Shown in pieces: positions 16,026-24,111 of a stretch of 54,989 nucleotides of DNA. Both the position numbers and the translations under genes were made by a program. Origin of the DNA: Alphaproteobacteria bacterium (GTDB taxonomy: Bacteria; Pseudomonadota; Alphaproteobacteria; Elsterales; Elsteraceae); assembly GCA_013298565.1 (NCBI GenBank), contig JAAFIC010000011.1, forward strand, positions 1 through 54,989. Reading direction: 5' to 3'. Under the pieces are notes generated by a model. It was not told the origin of the DNA, did not search any database, and saw nothing but the letters and a program-made list of their open reading frames with translations. The number at the start of each line of letters is the position of its first letter. Position 1 is the first letter of the stretch.

Positions 16026-17116
16026 AGGATTGTCTCCTCCAAGGCAAGGGCGCTACCGGGCGCGGGGTCGCCCGCGTCGGCATAGGCCTGGGGCGGTGTT
16101 AAGCTGAGATCGGTGATCGTGCCTTGCTCGCTTAAGGCAAGGTTGACCGAGCGAATGCGGTACTCTCCTTCAATGCCGAGCAGGTCATCCTCCACCCACA
16201 CCGTCAGCCCCTTCCACCACAGGCCGCCGCCGGGGTGCCGCCAGCCCGCCAGCGAATAGCTGAGGGAATTAGCTCTGCCTTTACGGGTACGAACGTCCTG
16301 TTCGGCCTGACGGCGCAATTCTTCCACCGTCGCCCGCCCGCGTGCGGAGAGGATTTTGACGCGGCTGCCCCTTATCTCGGGGTCCGTTGCCAAGCCCTCG
16401 CCCAAAGCGACTGCCGGGCCATCGCGGAGGCCTGTCCCGCCGAGGGGCTGCTGTCCGCGAACAAGGATCGTGCCGAAGCGGTCGCCCCCATCCCACTGGG
16501 CGGAGCCGCTGAGGATGGGGCTGCGCCCGAGCCGTAGCGCTGTGCGACCGCCCCCCGCGCCAGACCGGGTAAGGATGAGACCTCCCCCCGGCCCATCGCT
16601 GACCAAAAGCGCGCGCAAGGCGCACAACCGTTCGAGTTCGCCATGAATCGTTTCTCCTATTTTTGCGTGAAATTCTTCTAGCGGCGGCCCCGTATCGCCC
16701 TCTACCGCCACATCAATCCCGTGGGGCGCGCAGAGGTGGCGGGCGATGTCTTCCAGCTTTTTGCCGCGAATCTGTTGATCCCGGTCCACGGCGCTATCGA
16801 TGAGATCGCTGGTTTTCGAGCGCCCGGAGACCGAGACCTGATGCTGCTGCGCCCCGTAAGATTTTTCCACTCGGTCCACATAGCCCGTACACACCAAGGT
16901 GTCGCCGATGGAGACTTCGCACGTATCGCCGATGCTGATACCCCGGCTGATGATCGATAGCCCTCCAGTTTCCGCCATGCGCGGATCGGGCCAGCGTTCA
17001 GACAGGCTGAGAGAAAAAGACGTGGCGATACGGTCGATGTCGCTATTAAGCCGCACCGAGGTCCAACCGCCATACTCGGTACCATTTACTCTAAGAGTGA
17101 GTTTTTCCGGCTCCAT
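16022..17116 (-). CDS. Baseplate hub, Mu gpP (gp44)-like
   Basis: A 364-residue protein of the gpP / late-control-D type hub family. Visible are the N-terminal LTLRVNGTEYGGWTSVRLNS, the VCTGYVDRVEKSYGAQQHQV segment with SGRSKTSDLIDSAVD, and a C-terminal segment GLWWKGLTVWVEDDLLGIEG, all in Mu gpP order. It connects the tube to the gp45 spike. It is preceded 4 bases upstream by the gpN-like gene and followed by gp45 with a 4-base overlap. Confidence 0.88.
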   Translation of the reverse strand: MEPEKLTLRVNGTEYGGWTSVRLNSDIDRIATSFSLSLSERWPDPRMAETGGLSIISRGISIGDTCEVSIGDTLVCTGYVDRVEKSYGAQQHQVSVSGRSKTSDLIDSAVDRDQQIRGKKLEDIARHLCAPHGIDVAVEGDTGPPLEEFHAKIGETIHGELERLCALRALLVSDGPGGGLILTRSGAGGGRTALRLGRSPILSGSAQWDGGDRFGTILVRGQQPLGGTGLRDGPAVALGEGLATDPEIRGSRVKILSARGRATVEELRRQAEQDVRTRKGRANSLSYSLAGWRHPGGGLWWKGLTVWVEDDLLGIEGEYRIRSVNLALSEQGTITDLSLTPPQAYADAGDPAPGSALALEETIL

Positions 17117-17120
17117 CGCC

Positions 17121-18347
17121 CTACCCTCCCACCAGATCGAGCGGCACCCCGGCGGGGATCATGCCGGGATGGCCCGACCGCAACACGCCCCGGTTGCGCC
17201 GAGCGAGGCTTTCCCCCCGGCGCGCGTCGCCATAATCGCGGTAGGCGAGCACCAGCGACGGCATCGGTGTTGAAAGCTGCACCTGCCGCACGGGGGCGAG
17301 GGTGCCCATCCCCGCCGTCACATGATCGACGAAAGCGGTGCGAAGCTGCGTAAGCGCGTTGAAGCCCTTATCGGCCCGGCTGCGCGAGGCAGCTTCTGCC
17401 TCCGCATCGCACCAATCGCACACGCGCGACCGCCACCGCACCGCGTCGGGATAGGTTTCCGGTTGCGCCTGCCCTGCCAGCCCAACCGAGGCCCCCAGCG
17501 CCAGCCAGCGCGTTGCGTCGGTCAAGGCATCGCGGTTCTGTTTCTGCCGAAACCGGTTGGAGGTTGTGAGCGGGATCGACGGCAACCCCAGGCCAAAACC
17601 CTGAAACGCCTGCTCGAACGCGCTATAAGCCCGACCAGGATCGGGGGCAGCGCGGCCTAAAGTGCGGATCGCCGTATCGAGCGTGCTCACGATCTCACCC
17701 GCCCCGCCCTTCAACGGCCCGCGCGCCAGATCGGCCACGGCATCGATGCTTCGCATAACGGGATAGCCCAACCCGGCTTGCCCCGGTAGCGCTAGGCGCA
17801 CTTGCTCCAGCGCCACCGCCGCATCGAACAGCGTCGCCCCGGCGTCCCCCTTCACGAAGCCCGGCACGCCCTGAAGCGATAACCGTTGCCCAAGCACCGT
17901 GCCCGTTGCCGCCGTCAGCCCATCAAGGGCCGCGCGAATGCCCGACGCGCCGTCGCGCACTGCCTGCGGAAACTGCGATAGCCCGGCTTCGACAAACGAC
18001 AGCGACACTTCCACCTGCCGCCGCGCCGCGCGGGTTTCGCGGAAGGAGGCGGATTTGACCACCACCATCAACCGCCCCAGCCAAGGGTGGAACAATTCCC
18101 CCGGCCCCGGCGCTTCGAGGGCGGCCAGCAACCGGTCGCGCTGATCGGCCACCTCATCGCCGTTCAGATAGGCGGTGAGCGACACCTCCCTGTCTTGCCG
18201 CCCCATATCCTCGTGATAACCCAGGTCGCGCTGGGGAAAGACGTGATCGGCAATCCGCCGCCCGGCTTTCAGATCATGCGCGGTGCAGACGAACGACACC
18301 CCGCGAAAACTGGCGCGCGCTAGTTTCGATTGCGTTTGTTGGGCCAT
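17121..18347 (-). CDS. Tail/DNA circularisation protein, Mu gpN-like
   Basis: A 408-residue protein with the DNA_circ_N domain (ASFRGVSFVCTAHDLKAGRR, PQRDLGYHEDMGR, YLNGDEVADQRDRLLAALE, PWLGRLMVVV). It is Mu gpN-like, needed for tail/baseplate assembly and proposed to help DNA circularise after injection. The ATG at 18347 has a GGAGGGGGG site; the open-frame start at 18422 runs through a terminator and a repeat and is rejected. A terminator with UUCG loop and repeat copy 1 lie directly upstream. Confidence 0.88.
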   Translation of the reverse strand: MAQQTQSKLARASFRGVSFVCTAHDLKAGRRIADHVFPQRDLGYHEDMGRQDREVSLTAYLNGDEVADQRDRLLAALEAPGPGELFHPWLGRLMVVVKSASFRETRAARRQVEVSLSFVEAGLSQFPQAVRDGASGIRAALDGLTAATGTVLGQRLSLQGVPGFVKGDAGATLFDAAVALEQVRLALPGQAGLGYPVMRSIDAVADLARGPLKGGAGEIVSTLDTAIRTLGRAAPDPGRAYSAFEQAFQGFGLGLPSIPLTTSNRFRQKQNRDALTDATRWLALGASVGLAGQAQPETYPDAVRWRSRVCDWCDAEAEAASRSRADKGFNALTQLRTAFVDHVTAGMGTLAPVRQVQLSTPMPSLVLAYRDYGDARRGESLARRNRGVLRSGHPGMIPAGVPLDLVGG

Positions 18348-18366
18348 ATCCCCCCTCCGATTGCAC

Positions 18367-18389
18367 AAAAAAACAGCGCCGAAGCGCTG
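18367..18389 (-). terminator. UUCG-loop intrinsic terminator in front of the gpN gene
   Basis: On the minus strand CAGCGC-TTCG-GCGCTG followed by seven T. The UUCG tetraloop and T-tract make it a strong candidate. It ends about 20 bases before the gpN-like ATG and directly abuts repeat copy 1. Confidence 0.85.
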
Positions 18390-18440
18390 CAACAAATCCC
18401 GAGCAAACGGCATCGTTTGCAACGACGCATTTGCGTTAAA
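18390..18440 (+). repeat. Structured repeat element, copy 1 (first module only)
   Basis: It carries the core CAAATCCCGAGC, an inner inverted repeat (AAACG gcat CGTTT), and ACGACGCATTTGC. Outer CAAAT/ATTTG ends can pair around the inner hairpin. The second hairpin found in copies 2-4 is missing. It lies between cargo 2 and the gpN-like gene, 43 bases from the latter's start codon. Confidence 0.7.
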
Positions 18441-18472
18441 AGACCGATGATGTTCTGTTTAGGAGGGGCGGT

Positions 18473-20407
18473 TTAGCCGAACGGGCCGCCAAAATCCCGG
18501 TGCCGATAGCCGTTGGGATTGTGGATCGTGGCCCCGCACAACACCGCTTCCTCAAACGGCGTCCACCCATGCCGGGGCCGCCGCGCGTAGCGCTCAATCT
18601 CACCCCGAACCAGCTTACCCAGCCGCTCCTCCTCCTCAAACGCCGCCACCTCCGCCGCCTGCTGCTCATCGGCAGCCTGCGCCAGTTGCTCGGCAGTGGA
18701 GGGGCCGGGAGGGCGCGCGAGCGGGGTGGGGCCGCCAATGGGAATGAAGGAGAGGGGCAACTCCATCGGCTCGAAACTGTTTTTCTTTGGCTTCACCGAC
18801 TCCTTTAGATAGGGCCTCCGTTCGCTCTTGGGCGATTTTTGTTTATCTTTTGTTCCTTTAATGGTTAGGCTAGGCCCTGCGGAAGAGGGGGATGGCGCAC
18901 TTGAACCAACCCGGACATCCAGCGTGGCTAAATCAGACGGGGAGCGCGAGGCTTTCGCCAATCCCTCCCGTCCATTTTTCGCCAAATCTTTGGGGATACG
19001 GTAGAAAATTGTCTTTCTGGTTCCGTCCGCACCGCGATAAGCGATCGGATGCGTTGCCGATGTGGTCGGGTCCGTCCCCTCTGCGGGCGGATAGGTGCGA
19101 ACCATTTCGGCCATAACGCGCCGATTACTCTTTAGGTATTCCTCCACCAAGCCGCTGTCTAACGGGCGCTTTCCCTTATCTTTGGCCTCCCACTCCGCCT
19201 GAATGACCGACTTGATGTTGGACTGCAAATAATTCGCCGGATCAATCCCATACCAAATCGACCAATCAATTTCCTGGCTTATGTCGGGCATGGCTTCGAC
19301 GTTAGCAAAGAAATGCGGATTACTGACGTATATTTCATCATAAGCCTTGCGGTAGGCTGAGGAAAACTGATTATGCGGAGCATAGTCTAAGCGCAGTTCT
19401 TCAGGCGTCAGCGGCTCACCCGCGCTCACTTTCTTAGGGTCGCGTTGGTGGTTCGTGTAGGAGAAAACCCCGACATCCTTAAAGAGAATATGCCCTGAGT
19501 AGAGGTGCGCTTCGGGGTTTAGTTTTTTATTATCGCCGTTAACGTCAATGCCACGCTTCTCGCCATCTTGCATATATTGTACGCGGTCATCCTTCCCATC
19601 GGGAACGGTTAAGATCAACCCCGGCTCGTCGGGTTTCTGAGGCGTCGGCAAGAAAAACTCCTTAGCGCCGACTCTAAAGTCGGTCTGGCTGACCGTAATG
19701 TCGGTGTTTGTGTTCAGGAGAGTCTTTTCTGTCGCGCCCTTATAGAGAATATGGCCAGGCTTTTTTAATTTGGTAACAAAGGGTCGCGCTAAAGCTCGTT
19801 GGTTGATTTCCAAGCCCCCGGTGGCAACGGACTCTGGCTTACCCGCTAACTCCACTTCTTTCCCATCAAGATAGTCCTTAAGTGTCTTCGGATCCCCCGC
19901 ATTGATCGTCTTGAGAATCCAGGCCATCGACTGCGGATCTTGGATGAGCTTCGATGCCGCCTTATTCGTGAAAATACTCTCACCGCGTTTCTCCAGTGCG
20001 GAGACCGTAAACTCCCGTGACAGCCTATCGACCAATATATGGCCCGCCGCTGTCGCCAGAAAGCCATTGATCTCCTCTCGATACTGACTGGAAAGGGCGG
20101 CGGCATTCTCCTTCACCTGGAGTTGTGCCGTTATGCCATCCACCCACTTACTATCAGCGTTTTTGCCTTGCGCGCGCAGCCAAGCCTGCGTGGCCTTAAC
20201 CAAATCGTCGCGTGCTGCATTTTTTTCACCCGCGAGATCAACCTGCACCAAGCCAATTGAATAACCCGATTTCTGCCCAGCGTGTTTAAGACTATAGGCC
20301 TCATTAGGCCGATCCCCCGACTCCGTGCGATGCGCCATATAGGCGTAGATTTTTCGTATCCAAGCGTCATTATCGAGGGGTGATGAGGTCGAAACTGTCG
20401 GCATCAT
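18473..20407 (-). CDS. Cargo protein 2, lysozyme-like candidate effector
   Basis: A 644-residue protein without signal peptide. Residues 20-55 read YAYMAHRTESG ... GYSIGLVQVDLAG, resembling the catalytic E-S-G and GLxQ motifs of transglycosylase/lysozyme folds (candidate catalytic Glu29). Residues 60-400 are unrecognised. About 500-590 is low-complexity Ser/Pro/Lys, and the tail ends GWTPFEEAVLCGATIHNPNG. The starts ATG 20407 and 20404 both lie inside the upstream exported-protein gene (38-base overlap); the GGAG spacing favours the second. It replaces the position between chaperones and gpN where a tape measure gene usually sits. Roles considered: tail muramidase for entry, or antibacterial effector with the two upstream proteins as inhibitors. 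Confidence 0.5.
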   Translation of the reverse strand: MMPTVSTSSPLDNDAWIRKIYAYMAHRTESGDRPNEAYSLKHAGQKSGYSIGLVQVDLAGEKNAARDDLVKATQAWLRAQGKNADSKWVDGITAQLQVKENAAALSSQYREEINGFLATAAGHILVDRLSREFTVSALEKRGESIFTNKAASKLIQDPQSMAWILKTINAGDPKTLKDYLDGKEVELAGKPESVATGGLEINQRALARPFVTKLKKPGHILYKGATEKTLLNTNTDITVSQTDFRVGAKEFFLPTPQKPDEPGLILTVPDGKDDRVQYMQDGEKRGIDVNGDNKKLNPEAHLYSGHILFKDVGVFSYTNHQRDPKKVSAGEPLTPEELRLDYAPHNQFSSAYRKAYDEIYVSNPHFFANVEAMPDISQEIDWSIWYGIDPANYLQSNIKSVIQAEWEAKDKGKRPLDSGLVEEYLKSNRRVMAEMVRTYPPAEGTDPTTSATHPIAYRGADGTRKTIFYRIPKDLAKNGREGLAKASRSPSDLATLDVRVGSSAPSPSSAGPSLTIKGTKDKQKSPKSERRPYLKESVKPKKNSFEPMELPLSFIPIGGPTPLARPPGPSTAEQLAQAADEQQAAEVAAFEEEERLGKLVRGEIERYARRPRHGWTPFEEAVLCGATIHNPNGYRHRDFGGPFG

Positions 20408-21206
20408 AATCTCCTTTCTTGAGATTGGTAAAAAAAGAAATTAAACACGCCTCTTCATAAAAATCTGATTTATAATCATCAGATACATCACTATAATGGT
20501 ACATTTTTTTTTCTGTACAGTCAGGATTATTATTCCAAACTTGCACTAAATACCGAATCGGCGCATAAACAAGTCGGTCCCTAACAATTATTGTTCCGCG
20601 CATGTGAATTGGTATTTTATAAAAAAAAGCATCCGATTGAGGGTGAAGGTATAAATCCCCAGCAGGGGATATTTGAATATCACTATCCTCTAAATATCTA
20701 AAATGAACTGAAACTCCTCTTCTTCCCAAATCACTAAAATTTCTAGTCATTAGTTTCTGCTTATGATCTATAATCAATGCGATCCACGCATTATCAAAAT
20801 CTGATTTCTTATAGGATGGATCTAATTCCGTATATCCTCGAAGATCGTCGTCTGTTGCAATAATTTTTACACCAAACTCATCAGTCTTCCAATTATAATA
20901 GGAATCTATGTCTTTTAAACCAACCTCCCCATTTGGATAGTCACGATCTTCTTTAGAAATATTACCAAATTTTTTTCTATCAATATTATAAGTATAAGTT
21001 TTTTTGTTTTTTTTGTAATTACGCCCAATGAAGACGACTTCATTTTTTTGATTATATCCGAAATACCCAATATCTATGTTTCCCCAATATTTTCGAGCAT
21101 TAAAAAATATTACCGGGTCGCTGGCTGCTAACGCCGCAATCGGCGTACCTTCGATCAACAAAAACAATACCAACACCATAAAACGGGAGAGGATGCTCAT
21201 TTTCAT
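20370..21206 (-). CDS. Exported partner of cargo 2, candidate periplasmic immunity protein
   Basis: A 278-residue protein with a signal peptide (FMVLVLFLLIEGTPIAALAA), hence periplasmic. The body is rich in Tyr, Lys and Asp (DPVIFFNARKYWGN, VVFIGRNYKKN, IIVRDRLVYAPIRYLV), with Cys near the end (NPDC, EEAC). It ends FFTNLKKGDYDADSF; the codons for KKGDYD supply the ribosome binding site and ATG of cargo 2. It is strongly AT-rich. It is a paralogue of the next gene (285 residues), with matching DPxIFF, EVVFIG and LLYAPxxY segments. Inhibitor of a lysozyme-like cargo is my inference; the sequence family is unknown to me. Confidence 0.5.
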   Translation of the reverse strand: MKMSILSRFMVLVLFLLIEGTPIAALAASDPVIFFNARKYWGNIDIGYFGYNQKNEVVFIGRNYKKNKKTYTYNIDRKKFGNISKEDRDYPNGEVGLKDIDSYYNWKTDEFGVKIIATDDDLRGYTELDPSYKKSDFDNAWIALIIDHKQKLMTRNFSDLGRRGVSVHFRYLEDSDIQISPAGDLYLHPQSDAFFYKIPIHMRGTIIVRDRLVYAPIRYLVQVWNNNPDCTEKKMYHYSDVSDDYKSDFYEEACLISFFTNLKKGDYDADSFDLITPR

Positions 21207-21207
21207 T

Positions 21208-22065
21208 TTACTCCTTAATTTTTTGAGCCGCAGGATCTTTTATGATCACTATTTCGCCAGATGAATCGACGTCATAATTACCCCTCGGAAGGCTTTTCAA
21301 CGCAAATTCCAAACAATTGTTCTGAAGAGGGGGGTACAGATAAATTTCTCGCGGTATAGTAACTTTTTCACACCAGCGCGATCTATCCCAAATGTTAAAC
21401 ATATAAGAAGTAGGTGCGTACAATAATTTTTCCCGAACAATTATTTTATTTTGCATATTTTTTGGTATTTTATATAAAATAGCATTCTCAATAGAAACAA
21501 CATATAAATCACCTTCATTTGACATCGTCAAATCATAATCAAAATCAAAAAATGTATTAAATTTATACTGCTTCCATGTACGGGGTCTATTACGATGTAA
21601 AGTCTCAAATATAACCCACCAACGCATTTCTCTATTTTTATATCCGCGTACCACAATTAGCCAATCTTCAACCTTTTCAGACTCGCCATACTCTCCCAAC
21701 AAGGGATTAAATGGATTATATGACGTCATGATAAAATTCTCATTAAACTGCACAAATTTCAACCCCACGTCCGTTCTCTGCTTCATACCAAAATAATAGG
21801 GCCGCATTTTTAGCGTTTTGCTTTCCTGGTAGGACTTATCGAAACGCTTTTTATCGACATTATAAATGTACTTCGGCTGATTGTCCTTATACCCAACAAA
21901 AACCACATCCCCCTCGTTATTATAGGTCACGAAGCTGGAATCGACACGCCAGCCCTGCTTATAGCCATCGAAAAACACAATCGGGTCTTCGGTTCGGGGT
22001 TTGGCAAAGGCGGGGAGAGTTGCCATAAGGGTCATGATGGCTATAAGTGCCCATTTTAACATCAT
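21208..22065 (-). CDS. Second exported paralogue in cargo cassette 2
   Basis: A 285-residue protein with a signal peptide (LIAIMTLMATLPAFA). It shares with its downstream neighbour DPIVFFDGYKQGW, GDVVFVGYKDN, IIVREKLLYAPTSYMFNIW and a Cys-containing end leading to LKSLPRGNYDVDSS. After that motif it has 17 extra residues. Start ATG 22065 follows GAGGATAG; the open-frame start at 22131 has no support. Its stop is 1 base from the next start (GGAGTAAAATG). It is AT-rich. Two diverged copies beside one cargo gene suggest immunity to a related cargo that has been lost. Confidence 0.5.
   Translation of the reverse strand: MMLKWALIAIMTLMATLPAFAKPRTEDPIVFFDGYKQGWRVDSSFVTYNNEGDVVFVGYKDNQPKYIYNVDKKRFDKSYQESKTLKMRPYYFGMKQRTDVGLKFVQFNENFIMTSYNPFNPLLGEYGESEKVEDWLIVVRGYKNREMRWWVIFETLHRNRPRTWKQYKFNTFFDFDYDLTMSNEGDLYVVSIENAILYKIPKNMQNKIIVREKLLYAPTSYMFNIWDRSRWCEKVTIPREIYLYPPLQNNCLEFALKSLPRGNYDVDSSGEIVIIKDPAAQKIKE
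21249..21275 (-). other. Orphan ribosome binding site plus 8-codon minigene
   Basis: Inside the end of the 21208-22065 gene, in another frame, GAGGGG (21281-21286) stands 5 bases before an ATG at 21275. The frame reads MTSIHLAK and stops at 21249-21251. The position within the codons of G-N-Y-D matches exactly where the two cargo genes start in their partner genes. It looks like the leftover start of a deleted cargo gene. Confidence 0.45.
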
Positions 22066-22201
22066 TCTATCCTCACGCGGCTTCGATAGCCCTCGCCACC
22101 GATGCGCGGTAAAGTAGCACGACTGTTTCATCCTCTCCAGAAAAAAACGAACATTGGCAGAACATCAAAGCGGGGGAGGGCTGCATCCTCCCCCCGTGCC
22201 C

Positions 22202-22605
22202 TTAACCGCGCGGGGCGGCCCAGCGCTCCAAGAACTCGCTGGCAGCGGCGTGCCAAGCGAAAAGCTCAGGAAGTGGCAGGGCTTCGATGTCTGACAGCGG
22301 CCAGTGGAACACGCCCGCGAGATCGGCTACCAGCGCACGCCAATCGGCAGGAACTTCCCCACAAAAGGGCTGAGGAGTTCCAAGATGCCCAAGAAATCAT
22401 CACCGCTGAGGGCGTCGATCAACTCTTGCGGTTCATTGGATAGAATGGCGAACAGGCGGGCACTGAGCGCGAAGCCGCCGTCCGACGGGTCGATCCGTTT
22501 GAGGTCGCGCACTTTCAGATCGGCACGAAACGACAGTTCCGTGACCGTGCGGGTGGCGGTGAAGGCGACCGGGTGGTTCAGGCTATAGGTGAGAAGCTCA
22601 GACAT
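22202..22605 (-). CDS. Tail assembly chaperone B (gpE-type with -1 frameshift)
   Basis: The 0 frame (22327-22605, 92 residues, starting MSELLTYSLNHPVAF) is the chaperone. Slip site C_CCT_TTT (22363-22369) at codons 80-81 gives a -1 extension of 53 residues (ADLAGVFHWPLSDIEALPL) to the stop at 22202, a 134-residue product. AAGGAAA precedes the ATG. It follows chaperone C by 30 bases and precedes cargo cassette 2. It is more diverged from A and C than they are from each other (both begin MDK(L/I)xYTLxTPVQF). Confidence 0.75.
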
Positions 22606-22635
22606 AGGGGTTTCCTTTTGGAATAAGGATGATGT

Positions 22636-23033
22636 TTAGGGGTGGGCGTGCCAGCGGGTGAGAAAATCCGCCGCCACCGCGTGCCAGAACTGGAGACTGT
22701 CGAGGCTTAAATTCTCCAGTTCCGACGGCGGCCAGTGGAAGACCCCGGCCAAATCGGCGATTAATTCGCGCCAGTTCCCAGGATAGTTTTCAAAAAAGGG
22801 CGGATCATCTCCTGCGCCTTGAAGAAGTCGTGCGCCGAGAGCGCGTCGATCAACTCCACCGGCTCGCCGGAGAGCAGACTGAGCAGGGTCGCCCCCGCCC
22901 CAACGCTGCCCTGCTGCCCTTCCAGGCGGCGCAGGTCGCGCACGCTCATGTCGGTCTTGAAGCTCAACGCCTCCACCCGGCGGCTCGGGGTGAATTGAAC
23001 CGGTGTGTCGAGCGTGTAGATGATTTTGTCCAT
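22636..23033 (-). CDS. Tail assembly chaperone C (gpE-type with -1 frameshift)
   Basis: The 0 frame (22761-23033, 90 residues, starting MDKIIYTLDTPVQF) ends ILGTGAN. Two overlapping slip sites are present at codons 79-81: C_CCT_TTT (22794-22800) and T_TTT_TTG (22791-22797); I recall the latter as the type reported for P2 gene E. A -1 shift at the first gives a 132-residue product ending at 22636, with the GpE motif ADLAGVFHWPPSELENLSL. GGGAGACTTCCT precedes the ATG, itself right after a terminator. As the first chaperone after the tape measure gene, it is the likeliest one to serve it. Confidence 0.8.
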
Positions 23034-23046
23034 AGGAAGTCTCCCT

Positions 23047-23073
23047 AAAAAAAGCCGGGGACTCGCCCCGGCT
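23047..23073 (-). terminator. Intrinsic terminator in front of chaperone C
   Basis: AGCCGGGG / CCCCGGCT stem of 8 bp with a 5-base loop and seven T on the minus strand. It ends 13 bases before the chaperone C start codon. Confidence 0.85.
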
Positions 23074-23186
23074 CGGTGAACCGCCCGCCCCAGGAGGGGG
23101 CAGCGGAAGAAGGAACGCCGCGCTTGACCCCGCCCCCTCGGGCTGGCAGCGTGGCGCGTGTTTATTGGCTTCAGGATCAACGCCCG

Positions 23187-24065
23187 ATGGTATTGCTCTG
23201 GCGGATCGCCGCACTGCTTCTCGCCCTCCTCCCGGCCCTGGCGCAGCCTGCTGCCGCCGGAGAGTTTTCTGTTGAGGAACAAAAGCTCGTCGCGGACATC
23301 CGGCAGAAAATGGATCAAACCACCCAACTCCTCATCTATGCCTATGAGAATGAGGAGAAAATGGACCTCGCGGAAATGCAGCGGGTGATGGTTGTGTTTA
23401 GAGAACTAGCCAAATGGTTTGAAAATAAAATCCCCGACCGGAGCTTCGAGCGGCGGACTGGCAGTTTCTGCGTGGGATCGGCTAGTTTTGCTTCCAGTTA
23501 CTGGCGTAACACTGAGTATTATTACAAATATAAAGGGTCTGAGGACGGAAAATATGTTGGCGCGCCCCGTACACTTAAAGAATTAAAGGACAGACAGACA
23601 GATCTCTTAGAGGGTCATTTTTTTGATTTTCAACAATGCTATATCCATCTGGATCAAGTCCCAACTAGGCTTGAGGATAAAGAAAGTGCCCCCAAAATTA
23701 ATATTACCACCATTCTTTCTATTCGTACAAATTCCTTAAAAATAGTACAAGATATACAAGATAAAATGAATTCTCGTAATCATACTGATTTCGCGCCCTT
23801 AATTAAAAAAGCCGATGCTCTTTATAAAAATTATTACTCAATCTCTAACCTTAAGATTGGGGGCGGGCTTTTGTGTGAAAATTTTGTTGATTTTCCGAAA
23901 CATTTTATCGAGAATTATATTTTGAGATATGGACAGAATTCAAAAAATCAGAAATTACCGGAGTCTCTATTTAAATTAGGATATAATGGGCTTCTTCATA
24001 GTTACTATCGTGACGTAAAATTATGCGATAATTTTGTCAAGAAATATAAAGAAAGACGCCCCTGA
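23187..24065 (+). CDS. Secreted hypothetical protein, opposite strand to the tail operon
   Basis: A 292-residue protein with a signal peptide (MVLLWRIAALLLALLPALAQ ... AAAG) and six Cys in the mature part (FCVGS, QQCYI, LLCEN, KLCDN and others). The middle is mainly helical and charged. Codon use changes from GC-rich at the start to AT-rich after about 23400. It is not recognised. It sits between the tape measure gene and chaperone C but on the plus strand, so it needs its own promoter, like a moron. It could be a further periplasmic protection protein. The start ATG 23187 has only a weak AGGA site. Confidence 0.5.
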   Translation: MVLLWRIAALLLALLPALAQPAAAGEFSVEEQKLVADIRQKMDQTTQLLIYAYENEEKMDLAEMQRVMVVFRELAKWFENKIPDRSFERRTGSFCVGSASFASSYWRNTEYYYKYKGSEDGKYVGAPRTLKELKDRQTDLLEGHFFDFQQCYIHLDQVPTRLEDKESAPKINITTILSIRTNSLKIVQDIQDKMNSRNHTDFAPLIKKADALYKNYYSISNLKIGGGLLCENFVDFPKHFIENYILRYGQNSKNQKLPESLFKLGYNGLLHSYYRDVKLCDNFVKKYKERRP

Positions 24066-24081
24066 TAGGCTCAGGGGCGTC
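24055..24081. terminator. Bidirectional terminator hairpin
   Basis: GACGCCCCTGA / TCAGGGGCGTC, an 11-bp perfect stem with a 5-base loop. It includes the stop codon of the plus-strand secreted-protein gene. T-rich flanks occur on both strands (TTTCTTTATATTTC on the minus strand), so it may also terminate transcription leaving the tape measure gene. Confidence 0.65.
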
Positions 24082-24111
24082 ATTGAAGTTTTTACAATCT
24101 CCACCAAAACT

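Noticed and set aside
22761-23327. Longer 188-codon version of chaperone C
   Set aside because: The upstream extension reads through an intrinsic terminator; the ATG at 23033 has a good ribosome binding site and matches copies A and B.
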